Shown here piece after piece: positions 63,557 to 64,000 of a stretch of DNA of 64,000 nucleotides. Made by a program: the position numbers and the translations under genes. The notes under the pieces were generated by a model, which worked only from the letters and a program-made list of their open reading frames with translations, was not told the DNA's origin and made no database searches. The DNA is from Sphingobacteriia bacterium (GTDB lineage Bacteria; Bacteroidota; Bacteroidia; Chitinophagales; Chitinophagaceae): positions 1-64,000 of the forward strand of contig JAECQP010000010.1 of assembly GCA_015999745.1 (NCBI GenBank), written 5' to 3'. Within the stretch, counting starts at the first letter, position 1. Each line of letters starts with the position of its first letter.

Positions 63557-64000
63557 ATGGTTGTGAAAAAAATACTCTTTTTGATACTGTTTTGCGGGAT
63601 TAACCTGCTGCAAGCCCAGGACAAACTGGTGGTGATGGGTAGTGCCGGTAATTATTATGTGATCCATAAGATCATGGAAAAGGAGTCCTTATCGGGCATC
63701 GGCAGGTTATATGGGTTTAGCCCCCGTCAACTGGCGCAGTACAATGGGCTGAATGCCAATGCAGGGTTGCAATTGGGCGGCCAGTTGAAGATCCAGCTCA
63801 CTGCGGAAAACCTGGGTCACGGCCCTGAAGACGACAACAGTATTCCCGTATATCATATTGCCCGTAAGGGAGATAACCTGTTCCGGCTCAGCCAGCAATA
63901 TTTTAAAGTGCCGGTTGCATCCATGCGTTCCTGGAACGACCTTAAAACGGATATCGTAAAAGACGGACAGGCCATTATCATTGGTTATGTAAACGGAACG
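63557..64000 (+). CDS. LysM-domain secreted protein (cut by the window end)
   Basis: First 148 residues of a longer gene, open at base 64000. The ATG at 63557 leads into a signal peptide (KKILFLILFCGINLLQAQ). Two LysM modules follow: YYVIHKIMEKESLSGIGRLY ... LGGQLKIQL (about 33-80) and VYHIARKGDNLFRLSQQYF ... DGQAIIIGY (about 98-145). LysM modules bind peptidoglycan glycan chains, so an envelope or cell-wall-linked role is likely. The C-terminal domain is outside the window. Confidence 0.88.
   Translation, partial: MVVKKILFLILFCGINLLQAQDKLVVMGSAGNYYVIHKIMEKESLSGIGRLYGFSPRQLAQYNGLNANAGLQLGGQLKIQLTAENLGHGPEDDNSIPVYHIARKGDNLFRLSQQYFKVPVASMRSWNDLKTDIVKDGQAIIIGYVNGT

Noticed and set aside
1..64000. 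CRISPR array, insertion sequence, prophage or rRNA operon
   Set aside because: No regularly spaced repeats, transposase, integrase, capsid or rRNA sequence was seen in reading the window.

Overview
The window is chromosomal DNA of a Bacteroidota bacterium, most likely of the Chitinophagaceae/Sphingobacteriia type. The signs are: promoters of the Bacteroidota form (TTG, about 20 bases, then TAnnTTTG), an almost complete lack of Shine-Dalgarno sequences, a 1106-residue SecA with a C-terminal zinc tail, a TonB-dependent receptor paired with a DUF5689 lipoprotein, the MoaCB fusion, and OmpA/TSP3 and TlpA-type secreted proteins. Base composition is moderate over most of the window. It is visibly more AT-rich between about 29.6 and 32.1 kb.

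Layout. 0-6.2 kb (minus strand): malate dehydrogenase, a secreted thioredoxin-like protein, an MlaF-type ABC ATPase, lysA, scpB, an isolated atpG and a DUF6992 protein. 6.3-9.6 kb: secA (plus). 9.6-10.9 kb: two secreted proteins of unknown role (minus). 11-18.5 kb (plus): deoC, a SPOR-domain protein, an M20 amidohydrolase, maeB, mlaE, a DUF4442 protein and a beta-CASP metallohydrolase. 18.7-29.6 kb (plus): one long, tightly packed operon for a Tat-exported two-subunit molybdenum hydroxylase with its cytochrome c, its XdhC/MocA maturation proteins and a nearly full molybdenum cofactor pathway (moaA, moeA, moaD, moeB-rhodanese, moaE, moaCB), plus a TauE/SafE permease and a thiamine-binding-like protein. 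29.6-32.4 kb: an AT-rich accessory islet with an HTH-Fic protein behind an unusually structured promoter, a secreted TIM-barrel-like protein, and a tRNA-Glu whose 3' end is duplicated. 32.5-37.7 kb: gap and pgk (plus), then an aldo/keto reductase, an RRM protein and rplI-rpsR-rpsF (minus). 37.7-45.5 kb: a TlpA-type protein and a secreted EEP-family nuclease/phosphatase (minus), divergent from a TonB receptor, a DUF5689 lipoprotein and an unknown membrane-anchored protein (plus). 45.6-50.2 kb: htpG (plus), recJ and a polyprenyl synthase (minus). 50.3-64 kb: OmpA-family protein, HAD phosphatase, PlsC-like protein, acyl-CoA thioesterase, dipeptide epimerase, proline dehydrogenase, thyA-folA-membrane protein-methyltransferase, the three-gene transhydrogenase (pntA1-pntA2-pntB), an RsmF-like rRNA methyltransferase and a LysM protein cut by the window edge.

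Most of the window is housekeeping. Four places deserve attention. (1) The HTH-Fic gene is preceded by two inverted operator-like palindromes within a set of three interleaved inverted repeats offset by about 53 bases. (2) The tRNA-Glu 3' end is duplicated, with a terminator behind each copy, which looks like a site-specific recombination scar. (3) The molybdoenzyme/cofactor operon carries its own candidate transporter and a leader hairpin. (4) The nuclease/TonB receptor/DUF5689 locus looks like a scavenging system. No CRISPR array, transposase, integrase, rRNA or phage gene was seen.
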